From: Thiolinea disciformis DSM 14473
Lineage (GTDB): Bacteria; Pseudomonadota; Gammaproteobacteria; Thiotrichales; Thiotrichaceae
Assembly: GCF_000371925.1 (NCBI RefSeq)
Contig: NZ_AQVE01000026.1
Coordinates: 1 to 61,299 of the forward strand
Reading direction: 5' to 3'
Length of the DNA stretch: 61,299 nt
The number at the start of each line of letters is the position of its first letter. Positions within the stretch are counted from its first letter, which is position 1. The notes beneath the pieces were generated by a model. That model searched no databases. It was not told where the DNA came from and saw nothing but the letters and a program-made list of their open reading frames with translations. Below, piece by piece: positions 51,250-61,022 of this stretch. The translations under genes and the position numbers were made by a program.

Positions 51250-54200
51250 TCAGCCCGCATCCTGCCACAATGCCTGATTAAAGCGCTGCAAAATGACCTC
51301 AGGTTGATTATCAAACAGTAGATTCGCCTTTTTTAAGCCACCTTGATTCCTAAAAATGGCGGCTTGGAAGGAATCGATATCAACAATTACTTCTGCTTTA
51401 GTTTGCCCTGCAATGGCTTGTAGCCATTTGCGTTGTCCAAGATTCCAGTCTTGCTGGGCAAGAAGTTTGGCTAAGGCTTGATCGACACGCTCCGCCCACG
51501 GAATTAAGGCTTCTCCCAAGGCCGCTTGGCGGATATGCCCGATAATACGCGCAACCATCGCTTCATTTTTGGCAGCTTTCCACGCTGCATCTAAGTCAAG
51601 CTCGCGGAAATGATTTTTCTCTAGCTCTATCACGAGCTTTTTCAAATCAGCCCGTGTCAGCGACCAAGGACGTGTAATAGCTAGTTCGAGTGCGGGCAGT
51701 TTATTGCCTTGGGAATTAATAAACTGGCGGAAGGCTTCTAAATAATCTTCAGGGCGGGTATTACCTTCACCGTAACCCTCAGTAACACTCACTACTTTAT
51801 CCTCATGCCCAGAAATTACCAGCGTAGGGCGGTTAGTTTTGACCTTAGCATCAAGAATATCGCCAAGACCTTGATGTTGCTGCATCCACGTTGCTAAATC
51901 AGCAGGCGACATGGCTTTGAGGGGGGGGATTAAAGTGGCTAAGTTCTCACCTGTTAAGCTTTGGATGGCTTCGGTTTGTGCGTCGGTGAGGTAGTTCTTT
52001 TTCACTTGTAATTTAGCCAGCAGTTGCCCCTTGGCTAATTCGACCAAATCGGCATTTTCGCCATGTGCAATCTCCGTTTCCAAACGTATAAAGCTAATGG
52101 TCGGGTCAGTCACTACTGGGCGCATGGTATTGACTGCTTCAAGCTTGGAATACAAGTCCACCGCATCAAAAATCCGAAAATGACCCTTGCCAATCGCAGG
52201 GCAGAGCCGAGTAGCGCGGCCTAGCATTTGCTCGTATAAAATACGGCTATTCACTTGGCGCAAAAAGACTAAATTGCAAATACTGTCCACATCAATACCC
52301 GTGGTGAGTAAGTCGACGGTGACGGCAATATTGGGTAAACGGTCGTTTTTATAGCGGCGAATTTGATCGAGTGGCTTATCCACTGAACCCGTAATTTTCA
52401 TAATCGCATCATCTTCAATCGCGCCTAAATGCTGCTGACAAATTTCTTTAAATAAGCGCACCACTAAAGTAGCGTGATCATCATTCACACAAAATACCAA
52501 GGTCTTGGCAGGCTGATCTGGATCAATCAGCTCTTGCTCAATCAAATGCCCCAGTACCGCACGATTAAAATTCTCAGTAATGACCTTGCGGTTAAAGTGC
52601 GCTACATCAAAGCTCAATTCATCGGGTGTGTTATAGCTGACGACTTGCTGTTTAGTGGCATCATAGACCTTGACCTCTTCTTGTACGGCATAATGAATCC
52701 CATCTTTTGCTAATTGGGTCTGAATCCGAATCGGTGGCAAGTGATCAACCAAAAAGCCATCAATCACTGCTTCAGGATAAGTATAGGTAAAAGCGGGCTT
52801 ACCAAAAATCTGAGCCGTGTGCGCAGCAGGTGTAGCGGTTAAGCCAATGCGTACTGCGTCAAAATAATGGATAACCTGTTTGTATTTAGACAAGTAATCG
52901 TCGTGGTCACGAAAGGTGAGTTCAGTATCATCCATTAGTTTATCTAACAGATAACCACGATGGCATTCATCCACCACAATACAATCATATTGCCCGACGC
53001 TAGGTTGTTGGTCTGGTTCAAATAACGCACGCTTAATCATGCTTTGCACCGTGGCAATTTGTACACAGCGCGCATCGCCTTCTGGATATTTATCCTTCAT
53101 ATTTAATACAGTGAAGGTATTGCCAAAGGTACTGGCATTTTCCATGCGTGTTTCATTAAACGCATTATAAGCTTGCTCACCCAAGGCACTACGATCCACT
53201 AAAAACAAAATACGTCGAAAACGTTGCGCTTTAAGTAAACGATAAATCAGGGCTATACAAGTTTTGGTTTTGCCCGTACCGGTCGCCATTGCGAGCAAAA
53301 TTTCCCGTTGCTGTTGGGAGATGCACAGTTCTGCGGCCTGAATAGCAGCAATCTGATAGGGGCGCAAATGGAAATCAAATTTAAATGGCATACTCGCAAG
53401 CGTCGTTTCAGCTTGTGCTATGTTCTGCTTTAAATAAGCCTGTAAATCCGCAGGACTATACCAATGTTCTAAAGCACGTCTCTGATTATAATCGTCACGT
53501 AAATCTAAAAACCAAATGCCGCTTTCTTGTTCTAATTGAGGTAAATAGGCCCGCCCATTAGTGGCAAAAGCAAACGGTACTTTAAACGACCCCCATTCAC
53601 CTGCTAACTGACAAGCATCATGCGTTTGAAAACCACGGGCATAACGCTTAGCTTGATCGACGGCGTGATAGACATTTTTAGTCAATTGCTTCGCTTCAAT
53701 CACAGCTAGCGGGGTTAAACCCGCAAACAAGACATAATCCGCTCGCCCCGCTTGACCATCATGGGTCGGCCATTCGGCAATGGCTTTAAAGGTTTTGGCC
53801 TCAGGGCGTGCCCCCAAATTAAACCGCAGATTTTTACTATCCGCTTCCCAGCCGACTTCGCGTAGTTGCTGATCAATCAGTTCACGGGTTAGCTCTTCAC
53901 TTAAATATATCTGTTTATTAGCTAAGTGAATCTTATGTAATAACTCTTTGCGGCGTTTATTCTGCTGTGCGGCATCATGTTGGTTGGCTAAAGCTAATTG
54001 TAGTTGTCTAATTTCAGCCTGAAATTGCTCTTGTTGGACTAATAATTCTAATTCAGCCGCTTCCGCTTGTTGTTTAAAGTGCTGTGCTTCTTCATCCATC
54101 AATTGGGCTAAAGCATCTGCTTCCACTTTTTGCTGTTTGATTAGCTCTAATAAGGCTTGATTAGAATCAACTTGTTGATGTGCGCTGTTTAATTGGCTTT

Positions 54201-54669
54201 GTAATTGTGCAATCTGTTCGGTGAGTTCGCGTAAAGGTTGGCTCGGATCACGCGGTGGAATAAATGCACCCACTTTAAATTGGCTGCCTTGTTTGCCAAA
54301 GCTGCGGTGAAACCATACAGCCAGTTCGCGTGCCATTTTCAAGCCATTTAGGGCTTCTTGATGGCGCGTTTGAAATTCATGCGTGGCTTTATTTCCTTCC
54401 ACACGCAGTATGTAAAATAAATCACGGATTTTGCGATCTAATTGCAGTTCTTGCTGCAATTTATTTAGCAAGTCTTTTTGCGTCGTCTGTTCATCAAAAC
54501 GAATGCCATAGCGACTCGCTAAATCCTGCGCTAATGCTTCTCCTAATTGGCGTAATTTAATGAGTGTTGTATTCGGATCACTCACAAAAATCGCCTCAGC
54601 CGTGCGCGCAAGCTGCAAAAGAATCGGGCTATGCTCACTGAGAAATTCAAAATTTCCATGTGTTTGCAT
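51250..54669 (-). CDS. hsdR: Type I restriction endonuclease subunit
   Basis: An 1139-residue motor-nuclease. Residues 1-130 resemble DUF4145; 145-240 form a long coiled coil; the nuclease active site is D311 with ExK at 325-327 (ADYVLFAG, VIEAKQL); the SF2 motor has Walker A MATGTGKT (461-468), DECH in IVVDECHRGY and GLTATPAA; and a C-terminal EcoEI-R-type domain follows. It translocates DNA and cuts unmodified DNA with HsdM and HsdS. The layout hsdR first, then Uma2, hsdM, toxin pair and hsdS, all on one strand, is complete. Confidence 0.95.
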   Translation of the reverse strand: MQTHGNFEFLSEHSPILLQLARTAEAIFVSDPNTTLIKLRQLGEALAQDLASRYGIRFDEQTTQKDLLNKLQQELQLDRKIRDLFYILRVEGNKATHEFQTRHQEALNGLKMARELAVWFHRSFGKQGSQFKVGAFIPPRDPSQPLRELTEQIAQLQSQLNSAHQQVDSNQALLELIKQQKVEADALAQLMDEEAQHFKQQAEAAELELLVQQEQFQAEIRQLQLALANQHDAAQQNKRRKELLHKIHLANKQIYLSEELTRELIDQQLREVGWEADSKNLRFNLGARPEAKTFKAIAEWPTHDGQAGRADYVLFAGLTPLAVIEAKQLTKNVYHAVDQAKRYARGFQTHDACQLAGEWGSFKVPFAFATNGRAYLPQLEQESGIWFLDLRDDYNQRRALEHWYSPADLQAYLKQNIAQAETTLASMPFKFDFHLRPYQIAAIQAAELCISQQQREILLAMATGTGKTKTCIALIYRLLKAQRFRRILFLVDRSALGEQAYNAFNETRMENASTFGNTFTVLNMKDKYPEGDARCVQIATVQSMIKRALFEPDQQPSVGQYDCIVVDECHRGYLLDKLMDDTELTFRDHDDYLSKYKQVIHYFDAVRIGLTATPAAHTAQIFGKPAFTYTYPEAVIDGFLVDHLPPIRIQTQLAKDGIHYAVQEEVKVYDATKQQVVSYNTPDELSFDVAHFNRKVITENFNRAVLGHLIEQELIDPDQPAKTLVFCVNDDHATLVVRLFKEICQQHLGAIEDDAIMKITGSVDKPLDQIRRYKNDRLPNIAVTVDLLTTGIDVDSICNLVFLRQVNSRILYEQMLGRATRLCPAIGKGHFRIFDAVDLYSKLEAVNTMRPVVTDPTISFIRLETEIAHGENADLVELAKGQLLAKLQVKKNYLTDAQTEAIQSLTGENLATLIPPLKAMSPADLATWMQQHQGLGDILDAKVKTNRPTLVISGHEDKVVSVTEGYGEGNTRPEDYLEAFRQFINSQGNKLPALELAITRPWSLTRADLKKLVIELEKNHFRELDLDAAWKAAKNEAMVARIIGHIRQAALGEALIPWAERVDQALAKLLAQQDWNLGQRKWLQAIAGQTKAEVIVDIDSFQAAIFRNQGGLKKANLLFDNQPEVILQRFNQALWQDAG

Positions 54670-54897
54670 GAGTTGCCCTTTTTAGCTGCCCTGAAGTTAA
54701 TTAGTTTAATGGAGAGTAATGCTATAAGTGAATCGAATCATTCGATCGGTGCTTATTTGTTTAAAAAACTGGGGAATGATTCATTGCATTCGAAGCAGTT
54801 TGATACCTACTACTCGCACAGTGTTAAGCGGACAGATCATTGCGATTGATAAAGCCCTTAATACCCTTGGCTTAGCAGGTTATAACTTGCATGGGTA

Positions 54898-54947
54898 GTT
54901 TTAAGATGTGGTTATCCCATGAAGTATTCCACAACAGGCGCTACTGA
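54898..54947 (-). repeat. Dispersed 50-bp inverted repeat, copy A
   Basis: Its reverse complement matches 60737-60787 at 44 of 50 aligned positions with one single-base gap; both contain GCCTGTTGTGGAATAC. Within each copy TGTGG can pair with CCACA (here) or CCATA (copy B, using a G-T pair), so a small RNA hairpin is conserved. Confidence 0.8.
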
Positions 54948-55058
54948 CTTCTAGGAAGCCCCGTATCATTCGGCACATTTCTTACATCGAACGCAGGTTA
55001 TTGAGGTAAGCAAGAAAATTGCTAAAGGCAGGAGATGAATAGAGAAAATAAAAAAATA

Positions 55059-55091
55059 AACCCCGAAATTCGACGAGCAAATTTCAGGGTT
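55059..55091 (-). terminator. Intrinsic terminator of sucA
   Basis: On the minus strand AACCCTGAAATT pairs with AATTTCGGGGTT (one mismatch) around a nine-base loop, followed by TATTTTTTTATTTT. It lies 20 bases beyond the sucA stop and should end sucA transcription, so no sucB follows in the transcript. Confidence 0.88.
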
Positions 55092-55110
55092 TTTGGTTTA
55101 ACTTAGCGGA

Positions 55111-57942
55111 TTAGGCTTTTGCGGCTTCGTTCGAAATCCCCAACGCTTCTTTCACTAAAGCTTGTTGCTGAGCTTGATGAACATACAGCGAACCTACGGC
55201 AGGCGCTGCTGCTGCCGGACGACTCACACAAGAAATTTCTGCCAACTCATAAGCCTCGAAACGGTGACGAATACCATCCCATGCACCTTGATTGACTGGC
55301 TCTTCTTGACACCAAATCAAATGCTTTAGATTCGGATACGAAGAAACGACAGTACGCAATTCAGGCGCTGGGAAAGGATAGATTTGCTCAATCCGCACAA
55401 TCGCCACATTCTCCAGATTATTTTTCCGACGCTCTTCTAACAGATCGTAATACACCTTACCACTACACATAATAACGCGATCTACGGCCGCTTTATTATT
55501 AGTGATATGGCTGTCCACTTCATCGATGACTAATTGGAATTCACCTTCGGTGAAATCTTTCAGCTCATTCACAGCTAATGGATGACGCAGCAAGCTTTTC
55601 GGTGTGAATACAATCAAAGGCTTACGATAATTACGCAGCACTTGACGGCGCAGCATATGGAAGGTTTGCGCAGGTGTGGTTGGAATCACAATCTGCATAT
55701 TTTCCTGTGCTGCCAATTGCACCATCCGCTCAATCCGCGCAGAAGAGTGCTCCGGCCCTTGGCCTTCAAAACCATGAGGCAAGAACATCACCAAACCGCA
55801 TAAACGTTGCCACTTTTGCTCACCGGAACTAATGAACTGGTCGATAACCACCTGCGCACCATTCACGAAATCGCCGAATTGCGCTTCCCAAATTGTTAAG
55901 CTTTCTGGCTCAGCCGTAGCATAACCATATTCATAAGCCAGCACCGCTTCCTCAGACAATACTGAGTCAATAACGTTGAACGAGCCTTGATTTGGCGTCA
56001 GATGCAATAAGGGTAACCACTGTCTGCGCTCTTCTTGGTGATGCAGCACTGCATGACGATGAGAGAAAGTCCCGCGTCCACAGTCCTGACCGGACAAGCG
56101 TACATGGCGGCCTTCTTCTAATAAAGTCGCATAAGCTAAGGTCTCACCGAAACCCCAATCAGCAGGCTTTTCACCTTTACCCATCGCAACACGGTCTTCA
56201 ATAACTTTCAGAACACGACGATGCACTTTGAAATCAGACGGAATATTATTCAGCCAGCTTGAGGATAAGGAAGCAATACGCTCGGCACTCACGGCGGTAT
56301 TCACTTTATCGCGCCATTTGCCTTCTAAATAATTTTTCCAGTGCGTTTGAAGCTCGTTCGGCAAACCGTCTACTACTGGCTGGCCGAAATAACCACGCAC
56401 CACCTCACCCGCTTCCATAACAGCACGGAACTCAGCCACCATAGCATCGGCTTCTTCCCGTGTAATGACACCTTCTTTCACCAACTTTTCGGCGTACTGC
56501 GTACGGGTAGTTGGTAAATTGCGGATGATGCTATACATCACCGGTTGCGTCATAGCGGGTTCATCCGCCTCGTTATGACCTAAACGGCGATAACAAACCA
56601 AATCAATCACCACATCTTTCTTGAAGCGATTACGATAATCTAAGGCGACCTTCGCAGCATAAATAACTGCTTCTGGATCATCACCATTCACGTGGATGAT
56701 CGGCGCATTAATCATCTTCGCCACATCCGTTGGATAATGTGTAGAACGGCTATCGGTCGTGGTGCTAGTCGTAAAACCGACTTGGTTATTGATAACAATA
56801 TGAACCGTACCCAAGGTGCGATAACCGCGCGTCTGTGCCATATTGAAGGTTTCCATCACGACGCCTTGACCCGCAAATGCGGCATCGCCATGGATACTAA
56901 TCGCCATGACTTGTTCGCCAGTCCGATCACCACGACGCTCTTGACGTGCACGCACTGAACCAATGACCACAGGACTTACGATTTCTAAGTGTGAAGGATT
57001 AAAGCCTAGTGCCAAGTGTACGGGGCCACCCTCCGTCATAATGTCGCTGGAATAACCTTTGTGATACTTAACGTCACCCGTGTATTGCCCATCCGTGGTT
57101 TTGCCTTCGAACTCGCTGAATAGCACACCAGATGGCTTATACATCACATTAATCAGTACATTCAAACGGCCACGATGCGCCATGCCGATAACGGCTTCTT
57201 TCATACCCGCCGCACCGCCTTCTTGCAGAATACGATGCAACATAGGAATTAAGCTTTCGCCACCTTCCAGACCGAAACGTTTTTGGCCTACAAAGCGACG
57301 ATGCAAATATTGCTCGAAACCTTCCGCCGCCGTTAACTGCTTGAGCAACATTTTCTTTTGATCGTTATTGAGTACTTCGCGTCCCATATCAGGCTCAATC
57401 CGCGCCTGAATCCAACGCTTTTCTTCCAAATCCATAATGTGCATGTACTCAAAACCAATAGTACGCGTATAGGTTTCTTTCAGTGCATGGAAGATATTGC
57501 CGAGTGTTGGCGTTGCTTTAATATTGAAAGAGCCGGGGTCGAAAGCAATACTATGATCCGTATTATGTAAATCGTTGGCTTCCAGTGTTAGTTCTGGGGT
57601 CGGTACATGAGTACCATAATCGCCGAGTGGATTAAGATTGGCGGCTAAATGCCCTACATAACGATAAGAGTTGATCAAGCGCGAAACACGAACTTGGAAA
57701 CTACGACGCTCCAATACGCTTTGTGGCTGATACATCTCTTCATTTTTCATGGCCTCACCATTGACCGCTTTGCCATTTGGCTTAGTGGTTTCAAGTATTT
57801 CCATGGTTTTGAAATAGTCACGCCACTCTCCTGATACCGTTTCAGGAGCTTCTTGATATTGCTGGTAGAGCTGATCCAAGAAAATGGCCGCTTCGCCATC
57901 TAAAAACGATTCATCCAGCCGAGAAATATTTTGTCCACTCAT
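55111..57942 (-). CDS. sucA: 2-oxoglutarate dehydrogenase E1 component
   Basis: A 943-residue thiamine diphosphate enzyme that decarboxylates 2-oxoglutarate and passes the succinyl group to lipoyl-E2. Seen: N-terminal FLDGEAAIFLDQLYQQYQ, the GMAHRGRLNVL block, the ThDP site IHGDAAFAGQGVV, YRRLGHNEADEPAMTQP, and the C-terminal GSFNVIDSVLSEEAVLAYEYGYA region. Full length. AAGGAG precedes the ATG. Unusually, sucB and lpd do not follow; a strong terminator is placed directly after it, so E2 and E3 must be encoded elsewhere. Confidence 0.96.
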   Translation of the reverse strand: MSGQNISRLDESFLDGEAAIFLDQLYQQYQEAPETVSGEWRDYFKTMEILETTKPNGKAVNGEAMKNEEMYQPQSVLERRSFQVRVSRLINSYRYVGHLAANLNPLGDYGTHVPTPELTLEANDLHNTDHSIAFDPGSFNIKATPTLGNIFHALKETYTRTIGFEYMHIMDLEEKRWIQARIEPDMGREVLNNDQKKMLLKQLTAAEGFEQYLHRRFVGQKRFGLEGGESLIPMLHRILQEGGAAGMKEAVIGMAHRGRLNVLINVMYKPSGVLFSEFEGKTTDGQYTGDVKYHKGYSSDIMTEGGPVHLALGFNPSHLEIVSPVVIGSVRARQERRGDRTGEQVMAISIHGDAAFAGQGVVMETFNMAQTRGYRTLGTVHIVINNQVGFTTSTTTDSRSTHYPTDVAKMINAPIIHVNGDDPEAVIYAAKVALDYRNRFKKDVVIDLVCYRRLGHNEADEPAMTQPVMYSIIRNLPTTRTQYAEKLVKEGVITREEADAMVAEFRAVMEAGEVVRGYFGQPVVDGLPNELQTHWKNYLEGKWRDKVNTAVSAERIASLSSSWLNNIPSDFKVHRRVLKVIEDRVAMGKGEKPADWGFGETLAYATLLEEGRHVRLSGQDCGRGTFSHRHAVLHHQEERRQWLPLLHLTPNQGSFNVIDSVLSEEAVLAYEYGYATAEPESLTIWEAQFGDFVNGAQVVIDQFISSGEQKWQRLCGLVMFLPHGFEGQGPEHSSARIERMVQLAAQENMQIVIPTTPAQTFHMLRRQVLRNYRKPLIVFTPKSLLRHPLAVNELKDFTEGEFQLVIDEVDSHITNNKAAVDRVIMCSGKVYYDLLEERRKNNLENVAIVRIEQIYPFPAPELRTVVSSYPNLKHLIWCQEEPVNQGAWDGIRHRFEAYELAEISCVSRPAAAAPAVGSLYVHQAQQQALVKEALGISNEAAKA

Positions 57943-58101
57943 CTAGTCCATACTCCTTCACTCTCATCATTAGAGATAGCGGTCTATATTTTATTGTCCA
58001 ACTGTCGTGTGAATTTGACGATAATTCTTGATATTGGCGCGCAAGTATATCCCAAATGGCAAAACCTGCCACCCATTCAGGCTAAGTTTTGCGAAGAAAA
58101 C
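57943..58101. other. Short gap pgeF/sucA
   Basis: 159 bases probably holding the sucA promoter on the minus strand; no element was fixed. Confidence 0.3.
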
Positions 58102-58848
58102 TCAGGGAATTGTCGACAACCAGATTAAACTGGCCATACGGCCAGTTACATTATCGCGACGATATGAGAAAAATCGTGCCTTATCGGTATAGGTGCAAAA
58201 TCCACCGCCGTAGATTGCTGACAAACCGACATTATTGAGACGTTGGCGTGCTAATTGATAAAGATCGCCTAACCACTTTCCATCAAACTGACTTTTCACA
58301 AAAGCTTGCTCTGCTTGCGCATCACGCTGGATAAACTCCGCGCGAACTTCCGAACCCACTTCAAAAGCACTTGGCCCAATCGCAGGCCCCATCCAAGCTA
58401 ATAGCTCATGGGGTTGACAATCCAGCGCCTTCACGGTTTCTTCCAACACACCATCACATAAACCACGCCAGCCCGCATGAGCCGCCGCCACTCGTGTCCC
58501 AGCTTTATCGCAAAACAACACCGGCAAACAATCTGCCGTCATTACCACACAAACTTGTTTTGCTTTAAAAGCAACAGCAGCATCCGCTTGCGGCGTGCAA
58601 CTGCTAGTATTCATCCCTGAAACGACCACCCCATGGACTTGCTGCAACCACAGTGGCTCCGTGGGTAGATGTAAAAGATCGCCGACTAAGTGACGATTTT
58701 TCGCCACGGCATAAGGTTCATCGCCCACGTGATCGCCCACATTTAAGGAGTGATAAGGCGCTTGGCTAAAACCACCTTGGCGCGTCGTTATGACCGCGTG
58801 CACATGGGCTGGCGCAGGCCACTCAGGCTTAATCCAATCGGGATTCAT
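58102..58848 (-). CDS. pgeF: Multicopper-oxidase-like peptidoglycan editing factor (YfiH family)
   Basis: A 248-residue protein of the YfiH/PgeF family. Seen: TTRQGGFSQAPYHSLNVGDHVGD, VHGVVV, the metal-binding TADCLPVLFCD and AAHAGWRGLCDGVLEETV, and GPAIGPSAFEVGSEV. Relatives are described as polyphenol oxidases, purine nucleoside phosphorylases and peptidoglycan-precursor editing factors. It overlaps the rluD stop by four bases, the usual rluD-pgeF pair next to bamD. Confidence 0.94.
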   Translation of the reverse strand: MNPDWIKPEWPAPAHVHAVITTRQGGFSQAPYHSLNVGDHVGDEPYAVAKNRHLVGDLLHLPTEPLWLQQVHGVVVSGMNTSSCTPQADAAVAFKAKQVCVVMTADCLPVLFCDKAGTRVAAAHAGWRGLCDGVLEETVKALDCQPHELLAWMGPAIGPSAFEVGSEVRAEFIQRDAQAEQAFVKSQFDGKWLGDLYQLARQRLNNVGLSAIYGGGFCTYTDKARFFSYRRDNVTGRMASLIWLSTIP

Positions 58849-59804
58849 AGCGGCTCCTCAGCACGTAATAAATCTAATAAAGCTTCCATATCCTCAGGCA
58901 CTGGCACTTCCCACTCCATGTCTTCGCCCGTTTCAGGATGCTCGAGCGCTAATAAGGTGGCATGAAGCGCTTGGCGTGGAAAAGTACGTAAGGTTTCACG
59001 CAGTTCTTGGCTAATGCCCGCAGGCATTTTTTGCCGCCCACTATAAACAGGATCACCCACCAAGGACATATGCTTCGCGCTTAAATGCACACGAATCTGA
59101 TGGGTTCTGCCCGTTTCCAAGGCCACACGTAATAAAGTGAAGTGTTGGAAGCGCTCTTCCACACGGTAATGGGTCACCGCTTCTTTGCCGCTTTCCTCAT
59201 CCACCACCGCCATACGTTTACGATCTACTTGATGCCGCCCAATATTCCCCTCAATCGTTCCACCCGCAATCACCACCCGCTGTACTAGCGCCAAATATTC
59301 ACGACTCACAGTACGCTCTTGTAATTGGCTGACTAAGGATTGATGCGCTTCTAAAGTACGAGCGACCACCATTAAACCTGTCGTATCCTTATCCAAGCGA
59401 TGCACAATACCAGCACGCGGCAAGTTCTCTAAGCGTGGGTCATAATGTAATAAACCATTCACCAAAGTACCTGACCAATTACCCGCGCCCGGATGCACGA
59501 CCAAACCCGCTGGTTTGTTGATGACCAGAATCGAGTCGTCTTCATGCACTACTTCGAAATCAATAGACTCAGGCTCATCATGGGTTTGCGCAGTCAATGT
59601 GGTCTGAATGATAATCTCTTCACCGCCAATTAAGCGCTCCTTGGGTTTTAGTTCTTTATGGTTGACGCGAATTTGGCCAGCTTTAATCCATTTCTGAATT
59701 TGGCTGCGGGAATATTGTGGGCATAAACTCGCAATGATTTGATCCAAACGTTGATGCGCCATCTCGGGTGGCACAATACTAATAATTTGCTTATCGTGGG
59801 GCAT
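58845..59804 (-). CDS. rluD: 23S rRNA pseudouridine synthase D
   Basis: A 319-residue enzyme counted from the ATG at 59804 (MPHDKQIISI); a longer frame from 60005 overlaps bamD and is rejected. An N-terminal S4 domain (RLDQIIASLCPQYSRSQIQKWIKAGQIRVN) precedes the RluA-type core with INKPAGLVVHPGAGNWSGTLVNGLL and HRLDKDTTG, where Asp138 is the catalytic nucleophile, and ETGRTHQIRVHLSAKHMSLVGDPVY. It modifies helix 69 of 23S rRNA. Divergent from bamD; operon with pgeF. Confidence 0.96.
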   Translation of the reverse strand: MPHDKQIISIVPPEMAHQRLDQIIASLCPQYSRSQIQKWIKAGQIRVNHKELKPKERLIGGEEIIIQTTLTAQTHDEPESIDFEVVHEDDSILVINKPAGLVVHPGAGNWSGTLVNGLLHYDPRLENLPRAGIVHRLDKDTTGLMVVARTLEAHQSLVSQLQERTVSREYLALVQRVVIAGGTIEGNIGRHQVDRKRMAVVDEESGKEAVTHYRVEERFQHFTLLRVALETGRTHQIRVHLSAKHMSLVGDPVYSGRQKMPAGISQELRETLRTFPRQALHATLLALEHPETGEDMEWEVPVPEDMEALLDLLRAEEPL

Positions 59805-59865
59805 GTTAAATTCAATGAATCCGGTATACTGGCAACTTTGTTCCATCATACGTGTTATTAAACAA

Positions 59866-60672
59866 ATGTCGATAACCACAACAATTCCTAGCACAGCAAG
59901 ACGTGCAGCGACCATTCTTCTGCTGGCAACCAGTCTGAGTGCTTGTTCTTTATTCTCTGGCAGCAGTAGTAATAGTAGCAATAAGAAAGACGAAACCGCT
60001 GGCATGAGCGCTGAACAAATCTATGCTAGCGCTAAAAGTGCTCTCGTCAGAACAGACTACCCACGCGCTATTCGCCTGTATGAAAACTTGGAGGCCAAAT
60101 TTCCACTGGGTAATTACGCCCAACAAGCTCAGCTCGAATCTGCGTATGCACACTATAAATATGATGAGCCGGAAGCAGCCCTTGATTTAATTGATCGTTT
60201 CATTCGTATGAATCCGGGTAGCGATAATATGGCTTATGCTTATTATTTGCGCGGCTTAGTCAATTTTAACCGTGATGCGAATTTATTTGATCGCATTTTC
60301 CCGCGCTCGATTGCTGATTTAGACATTGTGCGCCAGAAAGAAGCCTTCCACGATTTTTCGCGTGTGATTACGCGCTACCCGAATAGTGCTTATGCGGCTG
60401 ACGCTCAATTGCGCGTTCAATATTTGCGCAACTCCCTCGCACAAACCGAGCTGAATGTGGCGAAATACTACATGGAGCGAGGTGCTTGGCTGGCTGCGTT
60501 TAACCGCGCCGAATACGCGATTAAGCACTATCAAGGTTCCCCCGCAGTGGTGGATGCCTTAGAAATCAAAATCCTTGCCGCCCAACAATTAGGTAAAGCC
60601 GATTTGGCGGCGGATAGCTTGCGCGTATTGGAAGCAAACTACCCCGACCGCGCAGCACGCCTAAAGCGTTAA
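59866..60672 (+). CDS. bamD: Outer membrane assembly lipoprotein BamD
   Basis: A 268-residue lipoprotein with ATG at 59866 and lipobox LSAC (Cys27), then five TPR-like repeats: EQIYASAKSALVRTDYPRAIRLYENLEAKFPLG, QAQLESAYAHYKYDEPEAALDLIDRFIRMNPGS, the YYLRGLVNF block and ELNVAKYYMERGAWLAAFNRAEYAI. BamD is an essential partner of BamA in inserting outer-membrane proteins. The start at 59803 would overlap rluD coding sequence; 61 bases between the two chosen starts hold both promoters. Confidence 0.95.
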   Translation: MSITTTIPSTARRAATILLLATSLSACSLFSGSSSNSSNKKDETAGMSAEQIYASAKSALVRTDYPRAIRLYENLEAKFPLGNYAQQAQLESAYAHYKYDEPEAALDLIDRFIRMNPGSDNMAYAYYLRGLVNFNRDANLFDRIFPRSIADLDIVRQKEAFHDFSRVITRYPNSAYAADAQLRVQYLRNSLAQTELNVAKYYMERGAWLAAFNRAEYAIKHYQGSPAVVDALEIKILAAQQLGKADLAADSLRVLEANYPDRAARLKR

Positions 60673-61022
60673 GGCACGTTGTTTAATCTGAGTTCGACGT
60701 AAGAAATAGCCTAAAATAATCTAATGTCAATCTAAATCAGTAGCTGCCTGTTGTGGAATACCTCATCGGATTACCATATCCTGAAACCTTCCACGTCAGG
60801 CGGCTACAATTCGCACTAGGTCGCCCACGTCATCGCAGGACTGACTCTTACTCCTAAAGTGAAACAGCCTACTTTACACTTAATTAACAAAGCTTTAGCT
60901 AGTTTATAATTGGTATGACTTACGGCGAGCTCAAGTTAATTATTTCCCGCTTGTTTATTAGGCGCTAATATGACAACACTTTGTTTTGTTCTTTCTATAC
61001 CTTGATGTTTAAAGAATTTAGG
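60673..61022. other. Gap bamD/IS1 with repeat copy B
   Basis: 350 bases without a supported gene. It contains copy B of the 50-bp repeat (60737-60787) and AT-rich sequence approaching the IS1-type transposase end. The outer inverted repeat of the IS1 element could not be identified because only one end lies in the window. Confidence 0.5.
60737..60787 (+). repeat. Dispersed 50-bp inverted repeat, copy B
   Basis: Partner of 54898-54947 in opposite orientation. The two copies bracket sucA, pgeF, rluD and bamD, 5.8 kb apart. Confidence 0.8.

Larger units (their letters stand above)
54670..55110. other. Gap sucA/hsdR with repeat copy and terminator
   Basis: 441 bases without a supported gene. 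It holds the hsdR promoter region, one copy of a 50-bp inverted repeat (54898-54947) and the sucA terminator (55059-55091). The segment just after the repeat (CTTCTAGGAAGCCCC at 54949-54963) resembles ends of some small mobile elements, but no transposase remnant could be shown. Confidence 0.55.

Noticed and set aside
54949-54963. CTTCTAGGAAGCCCC, resembling ends of IS200/IS605-type elements
   Set aside because: No TnpA or TnpB remnant and no matching second end were found; the likeness rests on memory of a short string.
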